Assembly (NCBI RefSeq): GCF_001514235.1
Contig: NZ_KQ948925.1
Coordinates: 62,001 to 126,000 of the forward strand
DNA length: 64,000 nt
Reading direction: 5' to 3'
Source: Streptomyces caeruleatus
Lineage (GTDB): Bacteria; Actinomycetota; Actinomycetes; Streptomycetales; Streptomycetaceae
Shown here: in pieces, positions 25,727 to 34,104 of the stretch
Position numbering within the stretch: position 1 is the stretch's first letter
Layout: every line of letters begins with the position of its first letter
Notes under the pieces: generated by a model
Databases searched by the model: none
The model's input: the letters and a program-made list of their open reading frames with translations, nothing else
What the model was told of the DNA's origin: nothing
Program-made: the position numbers and the translations under genes

Positions 25727-26971
25727 TCAGGCCCCCTCAGGGGTGGTGGCGGGTGCGTCGGTGTCGTGGGGGGAGACCACGGCGGCCACGCGGGGCCGGG
25801 TCTCCACCGCGGGGGCGAGCAAGGCCGCGCAGCCGACACATGCGAGGACGGCGAGCATGGCGGGGCGCAGGCCGACGTGGTCGCCGAGGAAGCCGAGACC
25901 GGGCGGCCCGACGAGGAAGGCGACGTAGCCGATGATGGCCACCAGACTGACCCGGGCCGTCGGGTCGGGGCCGGACTCTCCGGCGGCCGAGAGCGCGAGG
26001 GGGAAGCCCAGCGAGGCACCCAGCCCCCACAACAGCACGCTGGCTCCGGCGAGGACAGCATTGTCGGACACGATCACGAGGAGCAGGCCGAGTGCCCCGG
26101 ATATGGCACTGGCCCTTACGACGGCGGTACTGCCGAAGCGGTTCAGGAAGAACGTGCCGGAGAACCGGCCCAGTGTCATCGCGGCGGCGAATCCGGCGTA
26201 GACGAGAGAACCCGATGCGGCGTCCATGCCATGCCCGTCGACCATGAGAAGCGGCAGCCAGTCGTTGGCCGAGCCCTCGGCCAACGCCATGGCCATCACG
26301 ATCGCACCGATGAGGAGGAGCTTCCCGTCCTTCCACACCGCTGGGCGGTGCCGCCCTCCACCATCGGTTCCGTGCGGCTTCTCGGGTAGGGCACGGCCGG
26401 TGCCCGCCGGGATGAAGCGCACCGAACAGAGGTAGAGGCCGGCGGCCAGTGGAACGACAGCCGCGAGGTGCCACTGGACCGGCACCCCGGCCGCCGTCGC
26501 CGCCATGCCCGCGCCGGCTCCGCCGACCGTGCCCAGGCTGAAGAAGCCGTGCAGGGCGGGCAGGGTGGTCCTGCCGCTGATCCGTTCGACGTCCGTGCCG
26601 TCGATGTTCACGGCGACATCGCCGACGCCCAGACCTGCGCCGAAAGCACACAGCCCCGCGGCCACCACCGCTGCCGACGTGACGAGACTGCCCACACTGA
26701 TCACGGCCATGCCGACAATGAGCAGCCATGTCCCCCAGGCGATCACGCGGCGTGTCCCGAATCCGGACACCAGCCGCCCTGACAAGGCGATCCCCACCAT
26801 GGAGCCGAGTGACAGCCCGAACAGCACCAGCCCCATCTGCGCGGTGGACACGTCCAGCCGGTCCCGGATCGCGGGCGTTCGCGTCACCCACGACGACATC
26901 GCGATTCCGGCGAGCAGGAAGAGCAGGAACAGCGCGTGACGGCGCCGACGCACAGCCTGGTCCATGTGCAT
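25727..26971 (-). CDS. MFS transporter (YbjJ/fucose-permease-like)
   Basis: 414 aa from ATG 26971 with GGAGAAGC just upstream. About twelve membrane segments are visible, with an early RTPAIRDRLDVSTAQMGLVLFG segment typical of the YbjJ-like MFS group, GRLVSGFGTRRVI in the first cytoplasmic loop, and a hydrophilic central loop (about residues 190-210). It stands without catabolic partners; its promoter region overlaps the end of the SpoIIE-type gene. Substrate or efflux role unknown. Confidence 0.85.
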   Translation of the reverse strand: MHMDQAVRRRRHALFLLFLLAGIAMSSWVTRTPAIRDRLDVSTAQMGLVLFGLSLGSMVGIALSGRLVSGFGTRRVIAWGTWLLIVGMAVISVGSLVTSAAVVAAGLCAFGAGLGVGDVAVNIDGTDVERISGRTTLPALHGFFSLGTVGGAGAGMAATAAGVPVQWHLAAVVPLAAGLYLCSVRFIPAGTGRALPEKPHGTDGGGRHRPAVWKDGKLLLIGAIVMAMALAEGSANDWLPLLMVDGHGMDAASGSLVYAGFAAAMTLGRFSGTFFLNRFGSTAVVRASAISGALGLLLVIVSDNAVLAGASVLLWGLGASLGFPLALSAAGESGPDPTARVSLVAIIGYVAFLVGPPGLGFLGDHVGLRPAMLAVLACVGCAALLAPAVETRPRVAAVVSPHDTDAPATTPEGA

Positions 26972-28620
26972 GCTTCTCCGTGGTTCGGGGCAGCTGTCGG
27001 CCGGGCGACGGCATCACCGACCACCCGGTTCGGACAAATGTACATACCCCAACTTCGGCTGCGTACCCATGGAGACGCCGAGGTGGGACAGCACGTGGCG
27101 CGCACAACCGAGTTCGCCGCTGGTGTCCGGGCCCAAGGCCGCGCCGAGCAGGGCGCGCGTGCCGCGGCGGACCGCTCCGGTCGATCGCGCATCGCACTGT
27201 CGGCCGAGTTCTCGGAGGGAAGCGACTGAACACGGACCAGCAGCAGGGTCACGTCGTCCTCGGCCGAACCGGCGGAGGACGACCCGGTGATCACGTCGCA
27301 CAGAGTGTTGAGATCCTGTGCCGGATCGACCAGGGCACGGCAGAGACTCGCGATGCCGCTGTCCACTCCGTCCCGCCGGGACTCGATCAGTCCATCGGTG
27401 TAGAGAGCCAGCACGCTCCCCTCGGGCACCCGGACTTCGGCGCACTCGAAGGGCAGACCACCGATGCCGAGCGGCGGCCCCACCGACAACTCAAGCGGTT
27501 CCGGCGGGCGACCGGGCACTGAGACGACCGGCGCGAGGTGACCGGCGCTCGCAAGGACGCATGTCCCGGTGACTGGGTCGTAGACGGCGTAGAGACAGGT
27601 TGCGCCGAGCGCCTGGTCCTCCAAGGCGTCGCTGCCGGCCCGATGGATCCCTATGCGAGCCTGACCGACCAAGTCGTCCAACCGGGCAAGGAGTTCGTCA
27701 GGGGCCAGGTCCAGCGCGGCAAGGGCACGGACCGTGGTACGCAGTCGCCCCATGGTGGCTGCGGCGTTGAGGCCATGGCCCACCACGTCCCCCACGACCA
27801 GACCCACTCGCGCACCGGAGAGGGGGATGACGTCATACCAGTCGCCTCCGACACCGAGCGGACCGGCCGTGGGCACATACCTGTGTGCGACCTCAACGGC
27901 CGCCGGCTGCGGCACGACCTGGGGAAGGAGGCTGCGTTGCAGGGTCAGAGCCGCCTCGTGTTCGCGCGCGTAGCGGCGGGCGTTGTCGATGCAGACAGCC
28001 GCGCGAGAGACCAACTCCTCTGCCAACCCCTGGTCTTGAGCGCTGAATGGATACCGGGGCACCGTGCGGGTGAAGGTCACTGAGCCCAGGAGGGCGTCGC
28101 GGGCTACGAGCGGCAGGGCCAGGCGACGAGGGCCGTCGTTCTCGGCCGAGACGAGCAACCCGAGTCTCGGCGCGGAACCGGGCGGAGCCTCTGCGCTGCG
28201 GTCGATGACCCGCCGCATGGACGTACCGCTCCTGACATGAGCGGGTGAAGGCCGGCCGTCGGCCACGACGTTTTCTGCGAGGTCGACCTCGATGCGGTCG
28301 GCGAAGTCCGGAACGGCCACCGACGCCAAGTCCTGCGCCGTGCGTACGGCGGCAAGGCTGGTGCCGATCTCGCTGACCCGGCCCAGCAACGCTACGCGCA
28401 GTCCCGCTTCGTAGCGGCGCGTGATCTCATAGGCGGACTCGCACACTCCGAGGGGACGTCCGTCCTGGTCGGAGAGCCGGAAGTACGAACAGGACCAGAC
28501 ACGATGATGGTCCGGGTCGGCCGGTGAAGGGCTGCCGAAGAGCAGATCGAAGACGGGTTCGCCGCTGGCGAGTACCTCAGCGATGACGTCCTCGAGGATG
28601 CCGCCGCGCTCCGGCGACAA
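26884..28620 (-). CDS. Truncated PAS/GAF/SpoIIE-type serine phosphatase
   Basis: 578 aa from a TTG at 28620. The first 60 residues are only the tail of a PAS domain (VWSCSYFRLSDQDGRPLGVCE). A GAF domain (VAVPDFADRIEVDL, GSVTFTR) and a SpoIIE/PP2C-like domain follow, with GVGGDWYDVIPL, GDVVGHGLNAAATMG, LASAGHLAPV and LYTDGLIESR. The phosphatase ends near LLLVRVQS (about 27220). The remaining ~110 residues are basic, repetitive and overlap the MFS start, so they look like read-through of non-coding DNA. Relatives have an N-terminal PAS lobe and often a C-terminal HATPase; both are absent here. It may be a broken gene. Relatives antagonise anti-sigma kinases. Confidence 0.65.
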   Translation of the reverse strand: MSPERGGILEDVIAEVLASGEPVFDLLFGSPSPADPDHHRVWSCSYFRLSDQDGRPLGVCESAYEITRRYEAGLRVALLGRVSEIGTSLAAVRTAQDLASVAVPDFADRIEVDLAENVVADGRPSPAHVRSGTSMRRVIDRSAEAPPGSAPRLGLLVSAENDGPRRLALPLVARDALLGSVTFTRTVPRYPFSAQDQGLAEELVSRAAVCIDNARRYAREHEAALTLQRSLLPQVVPQPAAVEVAHRYVPTAGPLGVGGDWYDVIPLSGARVGLVVGDVVGHGLNAAATMGRLRTTVRALAALDLAPDELLARLDDLVGQARIGIHRAGSDALEDQALGATCLYAVYDPVTGTCVLASAGHLAPVVSVPGRPPEPLELSVGPPLGIGGLPFECAEVRVPEGSVLALYTDGLIESRRDGVDSGIASLCRALVDPAQDLNTLCDVITGSSSAGSAEDDVTLLLVRVQSLPSENSADSAMRDRPERSAAARAPCSARPWARTPAANSVVRATCCPTSASPWVRSRSWGMYICPNRVVGDAVARPTAAPNHGEACTWTRLCVGAVTRCSCSSCSPESRCRRG

Positions 28621-28650
28621 GATGACGCCCTGCGGGAGGTGCGAATCGAA

Positions 28651-29424
28651 ATGTCCCTCAAAGACAAGGTCGTTTTGATAACCGGGGCAGGCTCAGGAAT
28701 GGGCCGTGCCATGGTGAACGAGTTCCTCCTCGAAGGCGCGCGCGTCGCAGCCGTCGACATCAACGCGGACAACGTCCGCGAGGTCGTCGAAGAAGCCGAC
28801 GCCGGTGACCGGGCGATCGCCGTGACCACCGATGTGGCAGACGAGGCATCCGTCGAGGCCTGTACCGCGGCCATCCTCGCGTGGTCCGGTCAGATCGACG
28901 TACTCTGCAACAACGCGGGGATCATCGACAGCTTCCGACCGGCCCACGAGATCTCCCTCCACGAGTGGAACCGCACCCTCGCGGTCAACCTGACGGGCCC
29001 CTTTCTGATGGCCCGCTCCGTCATCCGCAACAGCATGCTGCCCCGGTCCAAGGGCGCCATCGTCAACACCGCGTCAATATCGTCGTTCAGCGCCGCGGGT
29101 GGCGGCACCGCCTACACGGCTTCGAAGCACGGTGTCCTCGGCCTGACCCGTCAACTCACCTTCGACTACGGGCAGCACGGCATTCGCGTCAACGCCATCT
29201 GCCCGGGGGCCACATACACGAATCTCGCTGCTCCGGACGGCGGCTCGGACACGCTTCCCGACAGCGAGACCGAGATCGCCCGTACACCCGCCCGTCGCTG
29301 GGGCCAACCGCGGGAGATCGCCCGGCTGGCTGTTTACCTCGCAGGCGACGACGCCGACTTCATCCACGGCAGCGCCATGGTGATCGACGGTGGCTGGCTG
29401 AGCGCGGCGCGCAACCCGATCTGA
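28651..29424 (+). CDS. SDR-family oxidoreductase
   Basis: 257 aa from ATG 28651; a GTG at 28639 is an alternative. A full classical SDR is present: VLITGAGSGMGRAM, NNAGIID, the catalytic Ser in NTASISSFS, YTASKHG, VNAICPGAT, and GSAMVIDGGW at the end. Residues DIN after beta-2 suggest NAD preference. The start lies only about 30 bp from the divergent start of the truncated phosphatase, leaving almost no promoter. It is therefore either transcribed from within that gene or separated from its promoter by rearrangement. Substrate unknown. Confidence 0.85.
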   Translation: MSLKDKVVLITGAGSGMGRAMVNEFLLEGARVAAVDINADNVREVVEEADAGDRAIAVTTDVADEASVEACTAAILAWSGQIDVLCNNAGIIDSFRPAHEISLHEWNRTLAVNLTGPFLMARSVIRNSMLPRSKGAIVNTASISSFSAAGGGTAYTASKHGVLGLTRQLTFDYGQHGIRVNAICPGATYTNLAAPDGGSDTLPDSETEIARTPARRWGQPREIARLAVYLAGDDADFIHGSAMVIDGGWLSAARNPI

Positions 29425-29731
29425 TCGCCTACGCCAGTCACAGCCTGACGGCCACGCTTCCGACCGTCAGGCGGGGCAGCTCGGAAGCCGGCCGAAGTCG
29501 GGCACACGACGAGTCGATGTTCCACTGGTCCAAGCCCTGGGCCCCCCTCAGCGGTCGCGGCGTCACAGCGGCCGGTTGTCACCCGACGACCGTACGGTCT
29601 CCGTGCCAGACACCACGCAGGTGGCCGCAGCGAAGTGCGGTGATGTCCGGCAGATGCTCTCCCCCGCCTCTGGACGGCAAGCGTGCAGGAACCCAGGACC
29701 GGCCGCGTGCGCCGCTCGCCCACCGCACACC
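29425..29731. other. Non-coding gap, nothing recognised
   Basis: About 300 bp with open frames in several phases but no family-like protein and no strong hairpin. It separates the SDR from a run of decayed genes. Confidence 0.5.
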
Positions 29732-30022
29732 TCAGTCAGTGCCCGGCGGCCGCGTAGTGTCACCCCCGTCCAGCCACGCGACGACGTCCAGATGGCCTGA
29801 CCATGCGGCGCTCAGCGTCAGCACCAGCCGCCGCCGATCCGGTGGCATCTCCCGGTGCAGGTCCACCACGGACCGGTACACCGCCGCTATGGCGCGACTC
29901 CACGTGTCATCGGCATGCTTCAGCAGGTCGAGAACGCGTGCCGGTTCCGCCGTGACCAGCACGGTGGGATCGGAGAGCAGGGAACGCAGTTCGACGCGAG
30001 CGTCCCCGAGTCCTTCAGTCAT
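29732..30022 (-). CDS. Small hypothetical protein, possibly a fragment of a larger protein
   Basis: 96 aa starting MTEGLGDARVELRSL. It has an alpha-helical look, with the segment ARVLDLLKHADDTWSRAI and a basic PPDRRRLVLTLSAAW. Similar segments occur in large Streptomyces ATPase/WD40-type proteins, so this may be a leftover N-terminal or middle piece. I do not recognise a function. Codon usage is normal, but the neighbours on both sides are decayed. Confidence 0.4.
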   Translation of the reverse strand: MTEGLGDARVELRSLLSDPTVLVTAEPARVLDLLKHADDTWSRAIAAVYRSVVDLHREMPPDRRRLVLTLSAAWSGHLDVVAWLDGGDTTRPPGTD

Positions 30023-30459
30023 GGCTGAGACCCTTCATGTCGTGTTGTCGCCGATGTCGTCGAAGCGGGCCACGCAGGGGCGACATCTCCTGTCACGTGG
30101 ACCACGGGCGTGCCGCCGTCCTCGTCGGCACGGGAGGACTTGTGAGGCGGCGTCGAAGCTCATCCGGCGCGTGCTGCCCGGTTAGAGGCCGCGCGGGAGT
30201 TCGGAGCGCAAAGTGGTGCGGTCGTCGTCACCGACGGAGGCCAGGGCGTGGGCGGCGAAGTGGACAGCGTCGTTCTCGGCCGCCCATACGGCCAGCGGAT
30301 GCCTGGGGAGCGGGCACGGAGCACGGCGGCGAACGCCGGGGCGGGGCCGGCGCCTGCCTCCGTGGCTTTCGGGCCGATCTGACACGTCCTCGCCGGCGGT
30401 GAGAAGGGCAACGGCGGGGACATGCCCGCCCGCGCCCCGGGCACCTTCGGCGGCCCGCG
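30023..30459. other. Decayed or non-coding stretch
   Basis: Overlapping short frames occur here, one ending LRSELPRGL on the minus strand at 30182, but none forms a recognisable domain. It probably contains the eroded 3' end of the kinase pseudogene. Confidence 0.4.
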
Positions 30460-31280
30460 TCACGCAGCGCCTCGGCCAAGACGGCCGCCCGGTCGGAGCT
30501 CACCCAGCGAAGGCGAAGAGGACGCGTCGTGCCGCCGGTCGGCGATGCGACGTCGTACCGGTGCAGTCCTGGTCGTCGGCGGCCCCTCCGACGCTCCCGG
30601 CCGGTCCGGCTTCCCGTGCGCGGTCCGGTACAGCACGCCCGTAGCGGCCCCGGTGCCGGACACCGACCGGCCTGTCGCCTGGTGGGCGAGGACGCAGCCG
30701 AACGTAAAGAGGTCGCCGAGGGGCCTGGTGGCCTGCCCGCGGGCCCTCGGGTGAGAGGTGGCCGGGCGAGCGGACGACGGTGTCACCCCCTGGGAAGCAC
30801 CGTTCCGCCGACGACGGTGCCATCCGCGAAGAGCACGGTCCGCCAGGTCGGCCGACGGCACGTTCGCGGGCCGGACGTCCTGATGGACCAGCTTGGCCGT
30901 GCCTGGCCGTGTGCACCCCGTCCAGCGCTCCGGCCCGACGCGGCACCGGGGCGGCCGGGCCGCGCCTCGAACCAGGGTCCGTTCGGCGCGCCGGCTCCGG
31001 CAGGCAGGCGGTGGCCGGCCACGGCTCGCGTGCCTCGGCGTCAACCGCGACGACCGGGACGATCCACCGGCCGGTGAGGCATGAGGCGAGCTCCGCATCC
31101 TGGCGGAAGCGGGCCCGGAAAGCTGGGTCACCGGCGTACAACGCGCGGATCACCCTCCCGCGCACCGGGCGAAGTGCGGCGAGCACGCCAGGTGGACTGC
31201 GCCGATCCCGCCGGCGCGGAGCCGCCCGGCGAGTCTCTTCCGTCGATCACGGTCCGGGCCAAGGACGCGGGCCGTTCCAT
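30460..31280 (-). pseudogene. Eukaryotic-type Ser/Thr protein kinase, frameshifted
   Basis: Kinase pieces in several frames follow the correct order on the minus strand. A glycine-rich loop-like RLAGRLRAGGIGAVHLA comes first, then RVIRALYAGDPAFRARFRQDAELA, TGRWIVPVVAVDAEA, the catalytic loop as LVHQDVRPANV (normally HRDxKPxN), and DLFTFGCVLAHQATGRSV. The HRD arginine is replaced by Gln and the DFG region is not readable. The ATG at 31280 lies in frame inside the tail of the preceding gene. It is adjacent and co-oriented with a binding protein that retains a kinase-like N-terminal tail, which suggests a tandem duplication followed by decay. Confidence 0.75.
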
Positions 31281-32750
31281 GTCAGCCGCCTCCGCCCGCC
31301 GCCTCGGCCGGCGCGGGGCCGTCGTCGCGCACTCCAGATCACTGAGGGACCCCAGCTGCCGGAAACGTCCGTCGTGGACCTGGTGGACGAAGGTGTCGTC
31401 CACCCAGCCCCGCTCGCTGTTGTTGTACTGGTGGTATCGGCCGAAGGTGTACGTCCTGGCGATGCCCTCGTACTTCGCCTTCGCCAGCCGCTCGGCCAGG
31501 TCGGCCCGCGCCGGGCGCCGACGCCCCCCGGCCGGGACCGTCCGCGCGAACTCGGCGAGCAGCAGCCGCACGCTGTCGTACGCCTCGGTCGCGTACGGCT
31601 CCGGGGCACCGCCGTAGCGCCCTCGCCACGCCGCGATGAAGTCCTTGGCCCTCCGCGTCGTCAGCGCGGCGGGGTCCACTTCCGACGTCACCACGTACCA
31701 GCCCTCGCCGGCGTCGCCCGCCCGGCTCGGGAAGTCGGATCCGTACAGCTGGTGCTGCATCCAGCGCGGCCCGGTGAAGTCGGCCGCCGCCAGTTGCCGT
31801 GCCGCGCGGACGGTGGCGTCCAGGGAGCCCAGATAGGCCACAGCCTGGACCCTTTCGTCGAGCAGTTCGCGGACCGCCTTCGGACCGCCGTCCGCGTCCT
31901 CGTCCACGGTCCGGGCGACGACCTCGCCGCCGAGGTTGTCCCGCCACTGCTGGACCAGCAGGGCGCCCTGGTCCTGGATGCCCGTGCCTCCGGAGCGGTC
32001 GATCACGACGCCGACCCGCACCACCTGACCGGTCACCAGGGCGTGGAGCGCGATACAGCCGCCGAGAGCGGAGTCCGCGGCACCGCTCTGGAAGGAGGAG
32101 TTCGGCGACGACAGAAAGTAGTCCTGTCGGCCCGTGGTGCTGGACATATGGGTGAGCCCGGCTCCGCCGTAAACGGCCGCGGCCGTCCGCATCGGTATCT
32201 CGGCCACCGGCCCCAGTACGGCGACGACGTTCCGGTCGGCCGTGAACCTCCGGGCCACCTCGCGCGCCGTACTCGCGTCGCCCCGGTCGGCGAGGACCTT
32301 CACCTCGAGGTCGTAGGCGCGCCCCTTCGCCGCGTTGTGCTGGGCGACCGCGAGGCGGGCGGCGCGTTCGCAGGCCCAGCTGACGGCGGCGTCCGCGGTT
32401 CCGGTGCTGGCGTGCACACCGAGGAGGTACATGGGGCGCGTTGTGCTGCCAGGCGGCTTCTCGTGGTCGTTCCCCCATGCCGCCACCGTCGCTCCGGTCC
32501 CGCCCCCGGCGATCAGCAGCGCACCGCCGGCCAGCAGCAGGCGGCGGCGTACGGGCCGGACGGGAGTGGCCGGCTCGGCCTGCTCGTCCACGACCGTGGG
32601 CTCGGCGCCGGGCCGGACGTGGCTCTCGCCCGGCCGTGCGGCGACCATCCGGGAGACGGAGTCGGGCACCCGGTCGCCGATGTCGTCCAGGGGCTCCTCA
32701 CCAGTGAGCGGGCGCCGTACAGCGCAGCCCCCCGACCCGAACTTGAACAT
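31128..32750 (-). CDS. Periplasmic-binding (Peripla_BP_6-like) protein with vestigial kinase tail
   Basis: 540 aa ORF. Residues 18-37 (EEPLDDIGDRVPDSVSRMVA) resemble the end of a Streptomyces Ser/Thr kinase domain. A basic plus hydrophobic segment (RRRLLLAGGALLIAGGG, about 68-84) fits a membrane anchor or Tat-like signal. A branched-chain-amino-acid-type binding domain follows: NVVAVLGPVAEIPMR, THMSSTTGRQDYF, VVRVGVVIDRSGG, ATEAYDSVRLLLAEF. The intact ancestor was probably a kinase fused through one TM helix to an extracellular sensor. The last ~50 residues are the in-frame N-terminus of the kinase pseudogene, so the original stop seems lost. Function in its present form is doubtful. Confidence 0.6.
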   Translation of the reverse strand: MFKFGSGGCAVRRPLTGEEPLDDIGDRVPDSVSRMVAARPGESHVRPGAEPTVVDEQAEPATPVRPVRRRLLLAGGALLIAGGGTGATVAAWGNDHEKPPGSTTRPMYLLGVHASTGTADAAVSWACERAARLAVAQHNAAKGRAYDLEVKVLADRGDASTAREVARRFTADRNVVAVLGPVAEIPMRTAAAVYGGAGLTHMSSTTGRQDYFLSSPNSSFQSGAADSALGGCIALHALVTGQVVRVGVVIDRSGGTGIQDQGALLVQQWRDNLGGEVVARTVDEDADGGPKAVRELLDERVQAVAYLGSLDATVRAARQLAAADFTGPRWMQHQLYGSDFPSRAGDAGEGWYVVTSEVDPAALTTRRAKDFIAAWRGRYGGAPEPYATEAYDSVRLLLAEFARTVPAGGRRRPARADLAERLAKAKYEGIARTYTFGRYHQYNNSERGWVDDTFVHQVHDGRFRQLGSLSDLECATTAPRRPRRRAEAADMERPASLARTVIDGRDSPGGSAPAGSAQSTWRARRTSPGAREGDPRVVRR

Positions 32751-32854
32751 ACGTTCGACTCCTGTTTCCGTTGTCAGCGGAGCAGCACATCGACGCGCTC
32801 TGTGCTGCCGATTCCCTTGCGAAGAAGGCCGGTCGAGGTGCTCCCCCTCAACCC

Positions 32855-33913
32855 TCAGTGCGGCAGCCGGACATCGAGGGAGTACAGGCGGGTGATCTGG
32901 GTGTCGCGCTCGTTGTCGTCGCTGGCCAGCAGGACCCGAAGGCGCCCGTTGGCCGTGCCGCCCGTCACGGTGAGCGCCTCGATGTTGTCCAGCAGAGGGT
33001 TGCGCTGGGGCTGCTCGGACGTGGCCCCGAGTGACGGACAGTCGGCGAGGTCGGCCAGCAGGGTCTTGCGAACGAGGCGGACCGTGCCGTCCGACGTGAG
33101 GGTCTCGGTCTCGCTCACGTCCTGAGCGCGGCGCGAATCGGCCAGGAAGAGTCGGACGGTGTTGCCGACTCCCGCGGTGAAGCCTCGTTCGAGGACGAGC
33201 AGCCGGCCGTCGCCGAGGCCGGCGAGCTCCACGGCACCGAGGCCCTCGTCCGTCCGGTAGCCGTACTGGGCACCCGTCCTGAACGGCGCGCCGGGAAGCT
33301 CGCGGTGCCAGGTCTGGAACCGGACCACGCCGGGCTCGTCACCGGAGAGCGCGCCTTCCATGGAAGCGATCAGAGTGTGTCCGCCGGGCTGGAGCGTCAG
33401 CCCTTCGAAGGTCTGGTTGCGCACCGCCCGCCCCGACGGGGCGACGGCCAGTTCGGCCGGCACGGGCAGCGCCTCCAGTGCCGTGCCGTCGCGGTCGTAG
33501 CGGGTGACGGAGGGTTCGGTCTCGGAGCCGATCAGCCGGGTGCCGTCCCGGTCGACGGCCAGCCCCTCGGAGTCCGGCGCCCTGTCGTTGAGATCGGTCA
33601 GCGGGGTGACGGACACCGCCTCGGCGCTCAACGAACGGGCCCGCTCACGCACCTTGAGCGAGTAGAGGAACGATTCGTCGGACACGGCGGCGATACGGCC
33701 GCCCCGGTCCACTGCCAAAGCGGAGATGCTGCCCACGAAGACGCCGTCGAGCGTCCGCTTGTCCAGGTCGTCGGAGAAGGCCCGGATACGGACCAGGCCG
33801 GAGCAGTCGTTCGCCGACGTGGACGGCGACGCCTGGGCGTCTCCGCCACTGAGCACGAGGCACCCGGCCATTCCCATGACCAGGGCAGCAGTGATCGACG
33901 TACGCAAGCGCAT
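32855..33913 (-). CDS. Secreted phytase-like esterase family protein
   Basis: 352 aa from ATG 33913 with AAGGAG at ideal spacing. A signal peptide covers about residues 1-28 (MRLRTSITAALVMGMAGCLV...DAQA). The rest is a beta-propeller-like esterase-like_phytase domain: GSISALAVDRGGRIAAVSDES, APDSEGLAVDRDGTRLIGSE, NQTFEGLTLQPGGHTLIASMEG, DNIEALTVTGGTANGRLRVLLASDDN. Relatives are exported and often called phytase-like, although few have been assayed. The nearest co-oriented gene upstream is the solute-binding lipoprotein 191 bp away. Confidence 0.83.
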   Translation of the reverse strand: MRLRTSITAALVMGMAGCLVLSGGDAQASPSTSANDCSGLVRIRAFSDDLDKRTLDGVFVGSISALAVDRGGRIAAVSDESFLYSLKVRERARSLSAEAVSVTPLTDLNDRAPDSEGLAVDRDGTRLIGSETEPSVTRYDRDGTALEALPVPAELAVAPSGRAVRNQTFEGLTLQPGGHTLIASMEGALSGDEPGVVRFQTWHRELPGAPFRTGAQYGYRTDEGLGAVELAGLGDGRLLVLERGFTAGVGNTVRLFLADSRRAQDVSETETLTSDGTVRLVRKTLLADLADCPSLGATSEQPQRNPLLDNIEALTVTGGTANGRLRVLLASDDNERDTQITRLYSLDVRLPH

Positions 33914-34104
33914 AAAGAACTCCTTCAGCGCCGAGAAAGGATAGGGAGGGAGAACCCAGGAATCAGGTCGTGCTGCTTTGATGCGACAACGGCCCGTCGT
34001 ACAAGCCGAGTTCGGGACTTGCGATGGTTGGCCACAGCGGCCCGGGCCGGCGCCCCGCGCGTGCGGGGTCGCGGGCAGGGCAGCGGCGCGGCAGGACACT
34101 CGGT

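Noticed and set aside
30780..33125. 781-codon plus-strand open frame
   Set aside because: Antisense to the binding protein and kinase remnant, with no recognisable domain.
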